The translations under genes and the position numbers were made by a program. From Psychrobacter submarinus (GTDB taxonomy: Bacteria > Pseudomonadota > Gammaproteobacteria > Pseudomonadales > Moraxellaceae): 64,000 bases of DNA. Positions 52,474-61,936 of the stretch are shown here, one piece after another (position 1 is the first letter of the stretch; each line of letters opens with the position of its first letter). The stretch lies in contig NZ_CAJHBQ010000001.1 in NCBI RefSeq assembly GCF_904846685.1, positions 1-64,000 on the forward strand, written 5' to 3'. The notes beneath the pieces were generated by a model. That model did no database searches, was not told the origin of the DNA, and saw only the letters and a program-made list of their open reading frames with translations.

Positions 52474-52849
52474 CGTTAGGACTCCAAAAGTTGTTTGAAT
52501 AAAAGGTTCCATGTCAGTCCAATAATAGCAGCGCCGTCCAGCTTTTGTTTTTGACTACGCTATGGGCGCACTATTATAGACTCGCTTCAATAATAAGCTT
52601 CGAGCTTGTTTCAAAAAGTGGGGGCATAGGCATATCGCTTCAAGGGCGTGGGCCAAAAATTTACAAGAATAATGCAGATAAAAAAGGGTTTATCCCAAGT
52701 TAACAGCAAGCTTGCTGACAGGATGTTACTAAGCCTAAATGCTGTCCTGTTTTGGGTAACATCAACTACAAGAGCTAGACGTCTACCCAAAGGGCAAACC
52801 TTGAAAATGTAACAAGGTATGACCATTATAGTAGCTGACAATCTAGTGC
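52474..52849. other. groS upstream region
   Basis: On the minus strand TATAAT at 52578-52573 is a plausible -10 box for groSL. I do not find a clean sigma-32 promoter (CTTGAAA plus CCCCAT at the right spacing). From about 52613 to 52841 there is a 76-codon minus-strand frame of unknown meaning that I do not call a gene. Confidence 0.4.
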
Positions 52850-52997
52850 TATAGTCAATTCGAAATAAAATCGATACATTAATATTGCCGTGCTACTGGT
52901 ACAAATTTTCCTTGCTTGCTGTGTGCTTTGCACTTTTCGATGCTGCATAAAATTCATCCCAGTAGCACTGTATCGGTTTTAAAGTGGATCAGCTATA
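52850..52997. repeat. Dispersed intergenic repeat element, copy 2
   Basis: 148 bases starting TATAG and ending CTATA, homologous in block order to 45774-45933. The inner stem CCGTGCTACTGG pairs with CCCAGTAGCACTG. The outer ends TATAGTCAATTCGAAATAAA and the reverse complement of the right end share TATAG and AAAA-CGATAC. The inner stem bases differ from copy 1 while pairing is kept. Confidence 0.7.
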
Positions 52998-53034
52998 ACA
53001 AAGAAACACTAATAGCTACTGAGCGGCCACCATC

Positions 53035-53135
53035 GAATCATTAAAAGTCGAAACATGAAAAGTTGAATCGTTAAAAACGAATCATTAAAAGTTAAACAAC
53101 TAGAACTCGAACAATCGAAAGTTAAATTATAAAAA
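53035..53135 (+). repeat. Degenerate short repeats upstream of the DUF3108 gene
   Basis: Units such as AATCATTAAAAGT, AATCGTTAAAAACG and CAATCGAAAGTTAAA recur with a period of roughly 10-15 bases. Similar low-complexity strings occur at 53940-54015 and 56940-57000. They look like slippage products. No gene is seen. Confidence 0.4.
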
Positions 53136-53175
53136 TCTTGCCACTCATTAGCGGTATACTTATCAAGGAATATCC

Positions 53176-53925
53176 ATGACTGTATTATCTTCTTTAACTG
53201 CCATTAATACGCAACAACGCAACAACAAACGTACTACGCTAATAACAGGCGCTAGTATCGCTGCTATCGGAGCTTTATCTATGACCGCCCCTACTCTGGC
53301 TAGCGCCAAAACCATTCAGCCTTCGACCGCTGATTATAGTTTTACTGTTGAAAATAAATACAAAGGTAACGCGACTCGTACCCTCAAAAAATCAGGCAAT
53401 ACTTGGAACTATAATGTGAAAGCTCGCGTGGCCGGCGTTGCAAGTGCATCGCAAAGTAGTACCTTTACTATTATGGGCAACAATGTCACACCTTCTAAGG
53501 CGAGCACCACTTATAAGCTCTTAGGTATTGGACGTACGCATAATCTAAGTTTTGATTCGGCAGGTAAAAAGGTCACGAGTAGCTATAAAGGCAAAACCAC
53601 AACGTCAAATATGGCGCAGCAAGCGTTTGATGATTTGAGTTTAGAAGTGCAAATTCGTCAAGACTTGTTAAATGGCAAATTCTCGGGCAACTACTACATG
53701 GCCAAAAAAGACAAAGTAGAAAAAACGCCGTTTAAAAAGGTAGGCAATACAAAAGTCACTGTACCAGCGGGTACGTTTGATACGGTACGAGTGGATCGTA
53801 TCCATGATGATAGCGGTCGCTCAACCAGCTTTTGGCTTGCACCAAGCCTAGATTATCTGCCAGTAAAAGTCAGTCAGATTAACGATGGTAAAAAGATGGA
53901 CTTAGAGTTAAAAAAAGTGCGTTAA
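53176..53925 (+). CDS. DUF3108 domain-containing exported protein
   Basis: 249 residues. Basic N-terminus (NTQQRNNKRTT), hydrophobic LITGASIAAIGALSMTAPTLASA and a likely cleavage site give a signal peptide, so it is periplasmic or outer-membrane associated. The mature part is beta-rich, with segments typical of DUF3108 (YSFTVENKYKGNATRTLKKSG, FDDLSLEVQIRQDLLNGKF, TVPAGTFDTVRVDRI, FWLAPSLDYLPVKVSQINDG). The molecular function of the family is unknown. Good ribosome-binding site AAGGA. It is monocistronic with a strong terminator. Confidence 0.82.
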   Translation: MTVLSSLTAINTQQRNNKRTTLITGASIAAIGALSMTAPTLASAKTIQPSTADYSFTVENKYKGNATRTLKKSGNTWNYNVKARVAGVASASQSSTFTIMGNNVTPSKASTTYKLLGIGRTHNLSFDSAGKKVTSSYKGKTTTSNMAQQAFDDLSLEVQIRQDLLNGKFSGNYYMAKKDKVEKTPFKKVGNTKVTVPAGTFDTVRVDRIHDDSGRSTSFWLAPSLDYLPVKVSQINDGKKMDLELKKVR

Positions 53926-54011
53926 ATGGTAATGCATTTAAGCTTTAAGCTCTAAGCTGCAAAACTAACAGCTCCAAAGCTAAAAAGTACAAAACGAGAA
54001 GGTACAAAACG

Positions 54012-54050
54012 AAAAGCGGCGCTCTACTATTGATAGAGCGCCGCTTTTTT
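54012..54050. terminator. Bidirectional terminator, DUF3108 gene / DUF2069 gene
   Basis: AAAAGCGGCGCTCTA and TAGAGCGCCGCTTTTTT form a 15-bp perfect stem with a 7-base loop between convergent genes. Confidence 0.9.
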
Positions 54051-54066
54051 ATGTCAAAACATGCCG

Positions 54067-54531
54067 CTATTTTTGTACTTTATTCATCGAAGGTAAGCGC
54101 TTGAGCAGGATAAACAACCAAACATTGATTGCAAATAATAAAGCAAAATCAAGCCCATAAACCAAAATCTCTGTCCAACTGGTCCCATAAAAGCGCGTGA
54201 ATAATACGACGCCGCTAGCGCCTAGATACACTAAGGTCAACATGCTGCTGACCAATAACATATAAGGAGAGCGCCCGCGTAATATGACAGGGGTGATAAT
54301 AAAGGCCGGTATTAGCCATAAGCCATACCAAGCGATGCCGCCAATAATATCGGGATTGCTCGGATTAAACAGACTAATAAATATCGGCAGCACTAATAGC
54401 CGATACACTAGCCACACTAGCCAAGTTAGCAGCAAGCGCTGCTGCATAGGCGCAATAGGCTTTTCTGGCTTGACGGATTTAGCGGGTTTAGGGCCAGATG
54501 TTTGCTTAGAAGGCGTAGAAGTTGTGGACAT
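54067..54531 (-). CDS. DUF2069 membrane protein
   Basis: 154 residues: a Lys/Pro/Ser-rich cytoplasmic N-terminus (about 1-30), then four membrane helices (about 32-52, 63-80, 88-108, 122-143). The DUF2069 assignment rests on the four-helix layout and on its position next to wrbA, a common gamma-proteobacterial neighbourhood. Function unknown. It starts 76 bases downstream of wrbA on the same strand. Confidence 0.7.
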   Translation of the reverse strand: MSTTSTPSKQTSGPKPAKSVKPEKPIAPMQQRLLLTWLVWLVYRLLVLPIFISLFNPSNPDIIGGIAWYGLWLIPAFIITPVILRGRSPYMLLVSSMLTLVYLGASGVVLFTRFYGTSWTEILVYGLDFALLFAINVWLFILLKRLPSMNKVQK

Positions 54532-54607
54532 TAGCGGCGGTAGTTTCCTAATTTATAGCACGTTTTTCGTTTAGCTTTTTGTCTGTGAGCTCATAAGCTC
54601 TCAGCCT

Positions 54608-55225
54608 CTAACGCTTCCAGTTTGCTTGCGACAGCGCTTGGGCAGTAATGGCTAGCCTGTGACCTTGAGCAATGGCCAGTTCGCGCTCATCATCGGTTAT
54701 AGGCTGATCATGGGCGGCGCCGCTGACATGGCTTGCACCATAAGGCGTGCCACCGCGCTGGGTGCGATTGAGCGCCGCCTCACCATAAGGCAAGCCTACG
54801 ATCATCATGCCATGATGCATAAGTGGCAACATCATCGTCAGTAGTGTCGTCTCTTGACCGCCATGCATAGAACCGGTTGCGGTAAATACGGATGCAGGTT
54901 TGTTTTGTAGATTACCTGCCAGCCATAAGGTCACTGTATTATCCCAGAAGTATTTCATGGGGGCAGCCATATTACCAAAATGCGTCGGACTGCCTAAGGC
55001 CAATCCAGCGCAGTTCTTGAGATCGTCCATAGTACAATACAGGTCGCCCTCATCCGGTATTGCCGCTTTGCTTGCAGTCGTCTCAGCTGCCACCGTCGGC
55101 ACCGTACGAATACGCGCGGTCATCCCGGCATCTTCTATCCCCTGAGCAATGGCATAAGCTAAAACGTTCGTGGTGCCATGACTTGAGTAATATAGCACTA
55201 ATACATAGGGATCAATCTGACTCAT
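54608..55225 (-). CDS. wrbA: WrbA-type NAD(P)H:quinone oxidoreductase
   Basis: 205-residue flavodoxin-like quinone reductase that carries out two-electron reduction of quinones in the cytoplasm. VLVLYYSSHGTTNVLAYAIAQGIE is the FMN phosphate loop, LALGSPTHFGNMAAPMKYFWD and FTATGSMHGGQETTLLTMMLPLMHHGMMIVGLPY are WrbA signatures. AAGGAAG lies a suitable distance before the ATG at 55225. The frame is open to 55309 but the extra residues have no family similarity. Confidence 0.93.
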   Translation of the reverse strand: MSQIDPYVLVLYYSSHGTTNVLAYAIAQGIEDAGMTARIRTVPTVAAETTASKAAIPDEGDLYCTMDDLKNCAGLALGSPTHFGNMAAPMKYFWDNTVTLWLAGNLQNKPASVFTATGSMHGGQETTLLTMMLPLMHHGMMIVGLPYGEAALNRTQRGGTPYGASHVSGAAHDQPITDDERELAIAQGHRLAITAQALSQANWKR

Positions 55226-55409
55226 TGGCAAAGCTTCCTTTTGGCTGATACTTGTCGAAACGATAGAATTGCAGGCTACATTATGCCCGAGTCGTTGACT
55301 GACATGCAAACTGGCGAGTATTGCCTAGCATTTTGACACAAATAAGTGGCAACTGACGCTAGGACATTTTGTTACACTACTCTCACCTCTATCTTTCTAC
55401 ATGGTCAGT

Positions 55410-56915
55410 ATGGAAAAATTAACTCAAAAACTCCCTTTTTTGCAGCAGCGTTGGTTTAAGTTTACCCAGTTTTTGGTTCGTCACTTCTTCGAAGATAACT
55501 GCCAGCAAAAAGCGGCCTCTTTGACCTACACAACCATGTTATCGATTGTGCCTATCGTAACGGTATTGCTGATGATTTTGTCTTCAGTGCCGGCGCTAGC
55601 TTCTGCCCGCGCGCAGATATACGAGGTGATATATAGTAACTTGCTGCCGCAATCGAGCCTGCAAGTCAGTGAATACATCAATAATTTTGCCGAAAAGTCG
55701 ACCAACTTGACCGCTATCGGTGTCACGATTTTATTTGTCACGACTATCATGACTTTGACCACTATCGAGCGCGCTTTTAATCAGATTTGGCGCGTCGATG
55801 AACGTTCGGGCGGTCTCAAAAGTCTGCTGCGCTATTGGACGATTATCACTTTAGGACCCTTAGTGTTAGGGACGGCTTTTATCGTCTCAAGCGCGGTGCA
55901 AAGCTTGAGCTTTCTAAATCGTCAAATAGCTGGGTATGGTATCGATTGGTCGTTTTGGGTGCAGATGGTGTCGCTCGGCATTACCGTTGCAGGCTTTATT
56001 GGTATGTATTGGTTTATTCCCAAAGCGCGCGTACCAGCGAAAAGCGCTATTATCGCGGGGGTTATCGTCGCGGTGGTGTTTGAGCTACTCAAGCATGTGT
56101 TTGGTACGGTGATGACCAACTTCACCAGCTATGAGGCGATTTATGGTGCTTTTGCCGCGGTTCCTATTTTTCTGTTATGGATTTATTTGTCTTGGAACCT
56201 GATATTGCTAGGAGTTGAGATCAGCTATACCTTGACTATTTTTGAGACCGAAGAGGTCTATCCGCGTCATCCGTTACTGAGCTTGCTCGATATGCTCAAC
56301 TTAGTTTATAGCCGTTACCTTAAAGGCGAGGTGGTCAGTGAAGTAGAGCTGCGTAACGTCTTGGGCCGCAAAGAGCTGCCTAAATGGTATCTTTATATTA
56401 ATTACCTCAAAGACAGCAATCTGATCACTATGACTGATGACGACGATTATGTGCTTAAAAAAGATTTGAGCCGAATGACGCTATGGGATTTTTATCGGAC
56501 GCTGCCCTATCCGCTACCGATCAAAGACGAGCTTGATGAGATGACGCTAGAGGATCAAGAGCCATGGCTGAGCTTACTAGTTGATCGGTTTGAGGATACA
56601 GAGGCTTTTGCTAAGCAGCAATTAAACCTGCCACTAGCTGCTATATTTGCGCATAGTCATCCGCGCAAAAAACATCCAGTAAAGGCCGGTAAGTCTGAGC
56701 CCTTCAAAGATAAGCGGACGCCGCCTTTTGAGCCTGAAGCTTATGATAAAGACAGTGATGTCTCTCAAAATGATGATGATCTACAAGCCATTATCCCTAA
56801 GGGAGAGGTAAAACCCGCCAATACCGCTCGCCACAAAACTAGACGTAAAACCTTGCAGCGACGTCCGGCTACTAATGAGGGTAATATCATCACTGAAGCC
56901 GATAAGCCGAACTAG
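55410..56915 (+). CDS. YihY/BrkB family inner-membrane protein
   Basis: 501 residues. The N-terminal part (about 1-290) is a YihY/BrkB (formerly RNase BN-like) domain with six membrane helices. Typical segments are KAASLTYTTMLSIVPIVTVLL, ERAFNQIWRV, FMGMY-like GFIGMYWFIPKARV and AAVPIFLLWIYLSWNLILLGVEISY. The C-terminal 200 residues form a soluble domain ending in a charged Lys/Asp/Glu-rich tail (400-500). The older ribonuclease label is not supported for this family, and the function is unknown. An in-frame ATG three codons upstream (55401) is equally possible. Confidence 0.88.
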   Translation: MEKLTQKLPFLQQRWFKFTQFLVRHFFEDNCQQKAASLTYTTMLSIVPIVTVLLMILSSVPALASARAQIYEVIYSNLLPQSSLQVSEYINNFAEKSTNLTAIGVTILFVTTIMTLTTIERAFNQIWRVDERSGGLKSLLRYWTIITLGPLVLGTAFIVSSAVQSLSFLNRQIAGYGIDWSFWVQMVSLGITVAGFIGMYWFIPKARVPAKSAIIAGVIVAVVFELLKHVFGTVMTNFTSYEAIYGAFAAVPIFLLWIYLSWNLILLGVEISYTLTIFETEEVYPRHPLLSLLDMLNLVYSRYLKGEVVSEVELRNVLGRKELPKWYLYINYLKDSNLITMTDDDDYVLKKDLSRMTLWDFYRTLPYPLPIKDELDEMTLEDQEPWLSLLVDRFEDTEAFAKQQLNLPLAAIFAHSHPRKKHPVKAGKSEPFKDKRTPPFEPEAYDKDSDVSQNDDDLQAIIPKGEVKPANTARHKTRRKTLQRRPATNEGNIITEADKPN

Positions 56916-57042
56916 AATGATGAATACCTTTATAAGCATTGCTTTAAGGTCACCTTGATTAAAAGCCATATTAATTAAAGGTTATCTTGATTAAATGACC
57001 GTTAATAACGACTGAATAATAAACAATAGGGAGTCTGCGGCA

Positions 57043-58665
57043 GTGAGTGACCATACCAATAATAAGCACAAAAACTTACTGCATCGTTTTATCACTATAA
57101 GCTTACATAGCGTTAAGCACTTTACGAGTCTTTTATCAAAGCAGAACCTAACGAGCCTGCCAGATCGTCTAAAAAACATTTGGGAGCGGCTGCTAGGTAC
57201 TTATTGGTTTATCCCGACCTCCTTTGTACTCCTAGGCATTCTATTAGCGCCCCTACTCATCTCTATCGATCAGCGTTTAGATCGTGAGACGGTTCGAGAC
57301 ATCAGCTTCGCGTTTACCGGTGATGATGATGCCGCGCGCGCTATTATGACATCGATTGCAGGCGCTGTACTTGGCGTGGCGGGTACTACCTTTTCTATCA
57401 CCATCGCTGTACTCTCCATGGCGTCCTCACAATTTGGCCCTAGACTACTACGGAACTTTTTGACTGACACTTCTAATCAGTTAGTGCTCGGGGCCTTTAT
57501 CGGCACTTTTAGTTATAGCCTTTTGGTCTTAAAGTCGATTCATAAGTTTGACGTGAGTTTCGGGGTTCCGCAGCTGGCAGTAACTTTTGCCATTGTTATG
57601 GCTATTATTTGCGCTTTATTATTAGTGTACTTTATTCAGCATATGGTCCATGCGATTCAAGCTTCGCATGTGATTCAAGGCGCTAGTGATGATGCTATTG
57701 CTAATATTGATTATTGGTATAGCGAGACCTGCGACATCGAGCATCAGCGCGATGCCGCAGATAAGGATATCGATGATTATTTGTCTTGGGCAGCTGCGCC
57801 CATCTATGCTCCAACCTCAGGTTATCTGCAGCAGATATATATTGACGCCTTAATTATTTTAGCGAAGGACTACGGCGGGATAATCCGATTACAGACGAAC
57901 CTTGGCAGCTTTGTCACCGATAAGAATATTATGGGCTATTTTTATCAGCGCCCTGCTAGAGATGATAGCTACTTACAAAAGACCAAAACCTCAAACTTAG
58001 CCATTATGCCGCGCGCTCCTGACGCACTGTTTTGGCAGCGTTTTGCGACTGGTATTGAGTTAGAACAGCGCCCATCACATAATAACGATATCGGCTACAG
58101 TCTAGGACAGATCACTGAGATTGCCATACGCGCTTTATCTCCTGGTATCAACGACCCCAAAACAGCAGTGAACTGCATTCAGTCCTTGTCCTCTTGCTTA
58201 AGTCTTATGATGCGCCGTCAGCCGCCAAGTCCCTATCATTTCTATCATCCGGCGCGTAATAAAGATATCAATGAGGTTACGGTGAGTCAGTCGCGGGCGT
58301 CTACCTTGGCAGTGGTGACTAAAACGCCAAAGATATCTGACTTTATTGACACCTCTTTGGGTGAGATACGCCGTTATGCGACTGCTGATCTGATGGTGCT
58401 CAAAGCGCTTTGCCAAGCGCTAACCGATCTTAACTATGCTCGAGTCAATAGCGCGCAGCGCCAGTCCTTGCTGCATGAGCTAAAACTCATTGAAGCGGCC
58501 GGTCAACAAAACTTGGCTTATGATGAGCTGACAACAGATTTACTCGATATGTGCTGGCAAGCTCGGCAGTTTATCCAAAGTGAAGATGCGCAGCATCAGT
58601 ATTTTACTTATACCAGCACCTTTGACAGACATATTAGCAAAGCATTAGAGAGCCAGTCGAGATAA
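57043..58665 (+). CDS. DUF2254 membrane protein
   Basis: 540 residues starting with GTG (GGGAG about 10 bases before it). Four membrane helices in the first 210 residues (about 48-70, 98-125, 142-165, 180-205) are followed by a large soluble region with family-like LGQITEIAIRALSPGINDPKTAVNCIQSL at about 345-375. The family function is unknown. It lies between the YihY gene and the antiporter gene on the same strand, with gaps of 127 and 82 bases, so an envelope or ion-related operon is possible. Confidence 0.85.
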   Translation: MSDHTNNKHKNLLHRFITISLHSVKHFTSLLSKQNLTSLPDRLKNIWERLLGTYWFIPTSFVLLGILLAPLLISIDQRLDRETVRDISFAFTGDDDAARAIMTSIAGAVLGVAGTTFSITIAVLSMASSQFGPRLLRNFLTDTSNQLVLGAFIGTFSYSLLVLKSIHKFDVSFGVPQLAVTFAIVMAIICALLLVYFIQHMVHAIQASHVIQGASDDAIANIDYWYSETCDIEHQRDAADKDIDDYLSWAAAPIYAPTSGYLQQIYIDALIILAKDYGGIIRLQTNLGSFVTDKNIMGYFYQRPARDDSYLQKTKTSNLAIMPRAPDALFWQRFATGIELEQRPSHNNDIGYSLGQITEIAIRALSPGINDPKTAVNCIQSLSSCLSLMMRRQPPSPYHFYHPARNKDINEVTVSQSRASTLAVVTKTPKISDFIDTSLGEIRRYATADLMVLKALCQALTDLNYARVNSAQRQSLLHELKLIEAAGQQNLAYDELTTDLLDMCWQARQFIQSEDAQHQYFTYTSTFDRHISKALESQSR

Positions 58666-58747
58666 CTTAATGCCGCTTTAGCGCGGTAAAACACATCGCG
58701 GCTTTTATGTTAATTCGTTTACTTTAATACCTATCTGAGACAATTTT

Positions 58748-60025
58748 ATGGCATCTACCTCCGGCCTAAGCATCCTTGAGATCAGCGCTATCTTCTTATC
58801 GATAACTGCGCTTTTAAGCTACGTTAACCACCGTTTCATTGGTTTACCCACCACTATCGGGGTGATGGTGATATCCATTTTGCTGTCAATCTTTGCGATA
58901 TTTTTGGGGTTTTTGGGTTTCGATCAGCTGATCGATTATGAGATCAGTTTATTAGAGCAGCTTGATTTCACCGAAGTCTTGCTCGACGGCATGCTCTCTA
59001 TGCTGCTATTTGCTGGCGCTTTGCATGTCAATATTAGTGACTTGCGCCGCTATAAGCTGCCTATTGGTATATTGGCTTGTATCGGTACTATTGTCTCAGC
59101 ACTTCTTATTGCGACAGCGATTTATTTGATGCTGCCGCTACTAGGTTTTAGCTTGCCTTTTATTTGGTGCTTATTGTTTGGCGCTTTAATCTCACCAACC
59201 GACCCTATCGCTGTGATGGGTATTTTGGCCTCTGCTGGCGCGCCCAAAAGCTTAGAGACCGTTATTGCTGGTGAGTCATTATTCAATGACGGTATCGGCG
59301 TCGTTATCTTTGTCATTTTGCTTGGAATTCTGACCAGTGGTGATATTCCAACGGCTAATTATGTGGCGCACACCCTAGCGGTTGAAGCTGGTGGCGGTAT
59401 CGTTTTTGGCTTAGTGTTAGGCGCGATTTTGTATTACTTAATCAAGAGCATCGATAGCTATCAAGAAGAGGTGCTCTTGACTTTAGCTGGTGTCATCGGT
59501 GGTTATGCGCTCGCCAGCTATTGGCACCTGTCAGGGCCGCTCGCGATGGTGATGATGGGTCTGATGTTAGGCAATCGCGGTCGTGCATTAGCGATGAGTG
59601 ATCAGACTCGTCATTATGTTGACTTGTTTTGGGAGCTGATTGATGAGATTTTGAACGCTATTTTATTTGTCTTAATCGGCCTTGAGATTGTAATGATTGC
59701 TTATTCTAGTAATTTGTTTATCGCTGGCGGCTTGACCATTATCATTGCGCTACTAGCGCGCTTTATTGTCGTGGGTATGACCACAAAGACCTTTAGTCGG
59801 CAGCTGGACTTGCCAGGTGGCGCTTGGAAAGTGTTGACTTGGGGTGGTTTGCGCGGTGGTATATCCGTCGCCTTAGTATTGCAGCTACCCATAGGCGCTG
59901 AGCGTGACATTTTATTAGCCCTAACCTATGCGGTGGTTATATTTTCAATTTTAGTACAAGGCTTGAGTGTCGGCAGGGTCGCAAAAAGTATTGGGCATGA
60001 TAAGCCTTCAAAAGCTGGCTCATAA
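58748..60025 (+). CDS. CPA1 family Na+(or K+)/H+ antiporter
   Basis: 425 residues with about 12 membrane helices. The ion-site helix contains LISPTDPIAVMGILASAGAP (TDP motif) and the next AGESLFNDGIGVVIFVIL (FND motif), both diagnostic of NhaP/NHE-type exchangers. TWGGLRGGISVALVLQLP is the conserved arginine-containing segment. It exchanges cytoplasmic Na+ or K+ for protons and helps pH and salt homeostasis. The C-terminal tail is short, so no regulatory domain is present. Confidence 0.93.
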   Translation: MASTSGLSILEISAIFLSITALLSYVNHRFIGLPTTIGVMVISILLSIFAIFLGFLGFDQLIDYEISLLEQLDFTEVLLDGMLSMLLFAGALHVNISDLRRYKLPIGILACIGTIVSALLIATAIYLMLPLLGFSLPFIWCLLFGALISPTDPIAVMGILASAGAPKSLETVIAGESLFNDGIGVVIFVILLGILTSGDIPTANYVAHTLAVEAGGGIVFGLVLGAILYYLIKSIDSYQEEVLLTLAGVIGGYALASYWHLSGPLAMVMMGLMLGNRGRALAMSDQTRHYVDLFWELIDEILNAILFVLIGLEIVMIAYSSNLFIAGGLTIIIALLARFIVVGMTTKTFSRQLDLPGGAWKVLTWGGLRGGISVALVLQLPIGAERDILLALTYAVVIFSILVQGLSVGRVAKSIGHDKPSKAGS

Positions 60026-60070
60026 GTTTGAACTGCCTAGCAGTTAAATCGATATAAAGTAAAATTAGAT

Positions 60071-60110
60071 AAAAAAAGCAGCTATTACTCTAATTCTTAG
60101 TCATAGCTGC
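60071..60110 (-). terminator. Terminator of the pyrB-pyrC'-DUF2127 unit
   Basis: On the minus strand GCAGCTATGACT and AGTAATAGCTGC pair around a loop of about 12 bases and are followed by seven T residues. The T-run is on the minus-strand 3' side only. Confidence 0.6.
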
Positions 60111-60154
60111 TCCGTTTATGAATACAAAATACATCTCAAGGACTAGCAGCACTT

Positions 60155-60640
60155 TTATATTAAACCTTTACGCTTCATATTACGATAAACCACTATGACA
60201 ATGATAATGTTTAATACGATGATAAATAACTTAAACCAGTCAAAAGCGCTAGTGATGAGATAGTACACTTCAACCGGGATAAATATACCGTAACCAAGCA
60301 CGCTAAACCAATAAGCCCACGTCCTATCCTGCCACAAGCCATACGCCTCGATAAAACGAATACTCGCGTAAGCACAGATAAACAGCAAAAATAATGGCCA
60401 ATTTTGACTGGCGCGCTGCGCAATCGCAACGACACTGTCAACCTGCGGCGCTAATAGCTGCCCAAAGTACTGCTGCCAAGAGTGCGTTGCAGTCGCTAAC
60501 CACTCTTCAAGATCGCTATGCCATAGCCATAATGCTCCGGCACCTAGTAGCGCGCCCACGCCTTTAACAATCTCATAAATGGCGACCGCTTTTATCGATT
60601 CGCTAGCCGCGCTGGTCTTTTGCCTAGCTATGTTAGACAA
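60155..60640 (-). CDS. DUF2127 membrane protein
   Basis: 161 residues from the TTG at 60640. Segments IKAVAIYEIVKGVGALLGAGAL, LFLLFICAYASIRFIEAYGLWQDRTWAYWF and FIPVEVYYLI are DUF2127 signatures, with four membrane helices. GGAG lies 7 bases before the TTG, and the start overlaps the end of the upstream pyrC-like gene by 8 bases, indicating translational coupling. The frame is open to an ATG at 60700, but that would overlap pyrC' by 68 bases. Function unknown. Confidence 0.75.
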   Translation of the reverse strand: MSNIARQKTSAASESIKAVAIYEIVKGVGALLGAGALWLWHSDLEEWLATATHSWQQYFGQLLAPQVDSVVAIAQRASQNWPLFLLFICAYASIRFIEAYGLWQDRTWAYWFSVLGYGIFIPVEVYYLITSAFDWFKLFIIVLNIIIVIVVYRNMKRKGLI

Positions 60641-61844
60641 AGAAAGTCTCCACAACTCGGCCTTGCAGCTGCTGCGCAAAGAACGGAGTGTTTTTACCAT
60701 TAGACAGCATCGTCTCGCTTGTCACTTGCCACTCTACATTCGGATCGACTAAAATTGCGCCGCCAGTGTTTTCATACTGCGCGCTGATACCAGCAATTTT
60801 GGCAGGATTAAGGCACATCTTATCGACCAGTTGCTCTAGAGTTAAGATCTCATCGCGTACCAGCTGGCAAGCAAGCGCCATAAAAGTATCAAAGTTAGAA
60901 ATACCTGGAGTGCTCTCAGCAAAAGGCGCTTTTTTGGCAGTTGCATTAAGAGGTTCGTGATGGCTGCAAATCGCATCTATGGTGCCATCTTGTAGACCAC
61001 GGCGCAGCGCTTGCTGATCGGTGTTACTACGGAGCGGCGGCAACACGTAAGCTTGAGCATTAAATCCTTCCAAGTTATCGTCAGTGAGATACAATTGATG
61101 CATAGCTACATCGCACGTCACCGGCAGACCTTTATCTTTTGCCCAGCGCATCAGCTCCACTGAAGACTTGCAAGACAATTGGCTAAAGTGCGCAGCGATA
61201 CCCGTCTCCTCCACCATCAATAACTGCTTCGATAGGGCAACGGTTTCAGCGATCCACGGAATACCTTGCAGACCATGATAAGACGCAATGTAGCCTTCAT
61301 GTGCGACCCCTTCACCGGACAGACTCGGCTCATCAGGATAAAAAAACACTTTTAGACCAAAAGTGGCGGCATACTCCAAGGTGCGCAATAGCACTAAATC
61401 ATTAGCGAAAGGCTGGCGGGCATTAGAGACAGCGATACAGCCGCCTTTTTTTAGACCGGCAATGTTAGAAGGATTATCGCCTCTTAAGCCTTCGGTCAAA
61501 GCCCCAAGGATATGCAAATAAATACCGCCATCTTCAAGCGCGCGCTCACGCAGACCCTTAAGCAGTGAGCCATTTTCTAAGATAGGGTTGGTATCCGGCG
61601 GAATCACCACATGCAAAAAGCCATTACCGCGAGCAGCACGACCCTCTGAGATTAGTGTGCCATGCTGCTGTTGCCCCGGCTCGCGCAGACGCGCGCATAG
61701 ATCTACTAATGGCGGTAGTACCCACATCTCGCGATCGGCTGTCAATGTTGCTAACTGAGCTGTCGCCGTGCTTGGCAGTGATTTTTTGAAAGCTTCTGGG
61801 AGTAAGTCGTGCATTTGAGTGTCTGAACTTGTGAGGGTTGTCAT
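60633..61844 (-). CDS. pyrC': Dihydroorotase-like protein, probably non-catalytic (PyrC')
   Basis: 403-residue homologue of class I dihydroorotase. The zinc motif HxH expected after the first strand is replaced (GNGFLHVVIPPDTNPILENG), and the carboxylated-lysine region is not recognisable. The later ICSHHEPLNATAKKAPFAES and GISNFDTFMALACQL keep the family fold. In Pseudomonas an equivalent inactive PyrC' is a structural partner of aspartate transcarbamoylase, forming a dodecamer. The gene lies 93 bases after pyrB, which supports the same role. A separate active pyrC is expected elsewhere. Confidence 0.88.
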   Translation of the reverse strand: MTTLTSSDTQMHDLLPEAFKKSLPSTATAQLATLTADREMWVLPPLVDLCARLREPGQQQHGTLISEGRAARGNGFLHVVIPPDTNPILENGSLLKGLRERALEDGGIYLHILGALTEGLRGDNPSNIAGLKKGGCIAVSNARQPFANDLVLLRTLEYAATFGLKVFFYPDEPSLSGEGVAHEGYIASYHGLQGIPWIAETVALSKQLLMVEETGIAAHFSQLSCKSSVELMRWAKDKGLPVTCDVAMHQLYLTDDNLEGFNAQAYVLPPLRSNTDQQALRRGLQDGTIDAICSHHEPLNATAKKAPFAESTPGISNFDTFMALACQLVRDEILTLEQLVDKMCLNPAKIAGISAQYENTGGAILVDPNVEWQVTSETMLSNGKNTPFFAQQLQGRVVETFFV

Positions 61845-61936
61845 GAGCGTTATTACCGTATCAATAAGCGGGATAAATAAGAATAAAATAGCATAGTAAG
61901 ATACTAGGGCTTGACCCTATACTCTACTAAATGAGA

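Noticed and set aside
52500..52640. Sigma-32 heat-shock promoter for groSL
   Set aside because: A TTGAAA string is present but no CCCCAT-like -10 at the correct spacing. Only a sigma-70-like TATAAT can be pointed to.
52611..52841. 76-codon minus-strand frame upstream of groS
   Set aside because: No recognisable family, no clear ribosome-binding site, and the plus strand is equally open. It may be part of a dispersed repeat, but nothing in this window confirms that.
55410..56915. Annotation as ribonuclease BN
   Set aside because: The older label for YihY/BrkB proteins is not supported; the sequence shows a six-helix membrane domain and no nuclease motif.
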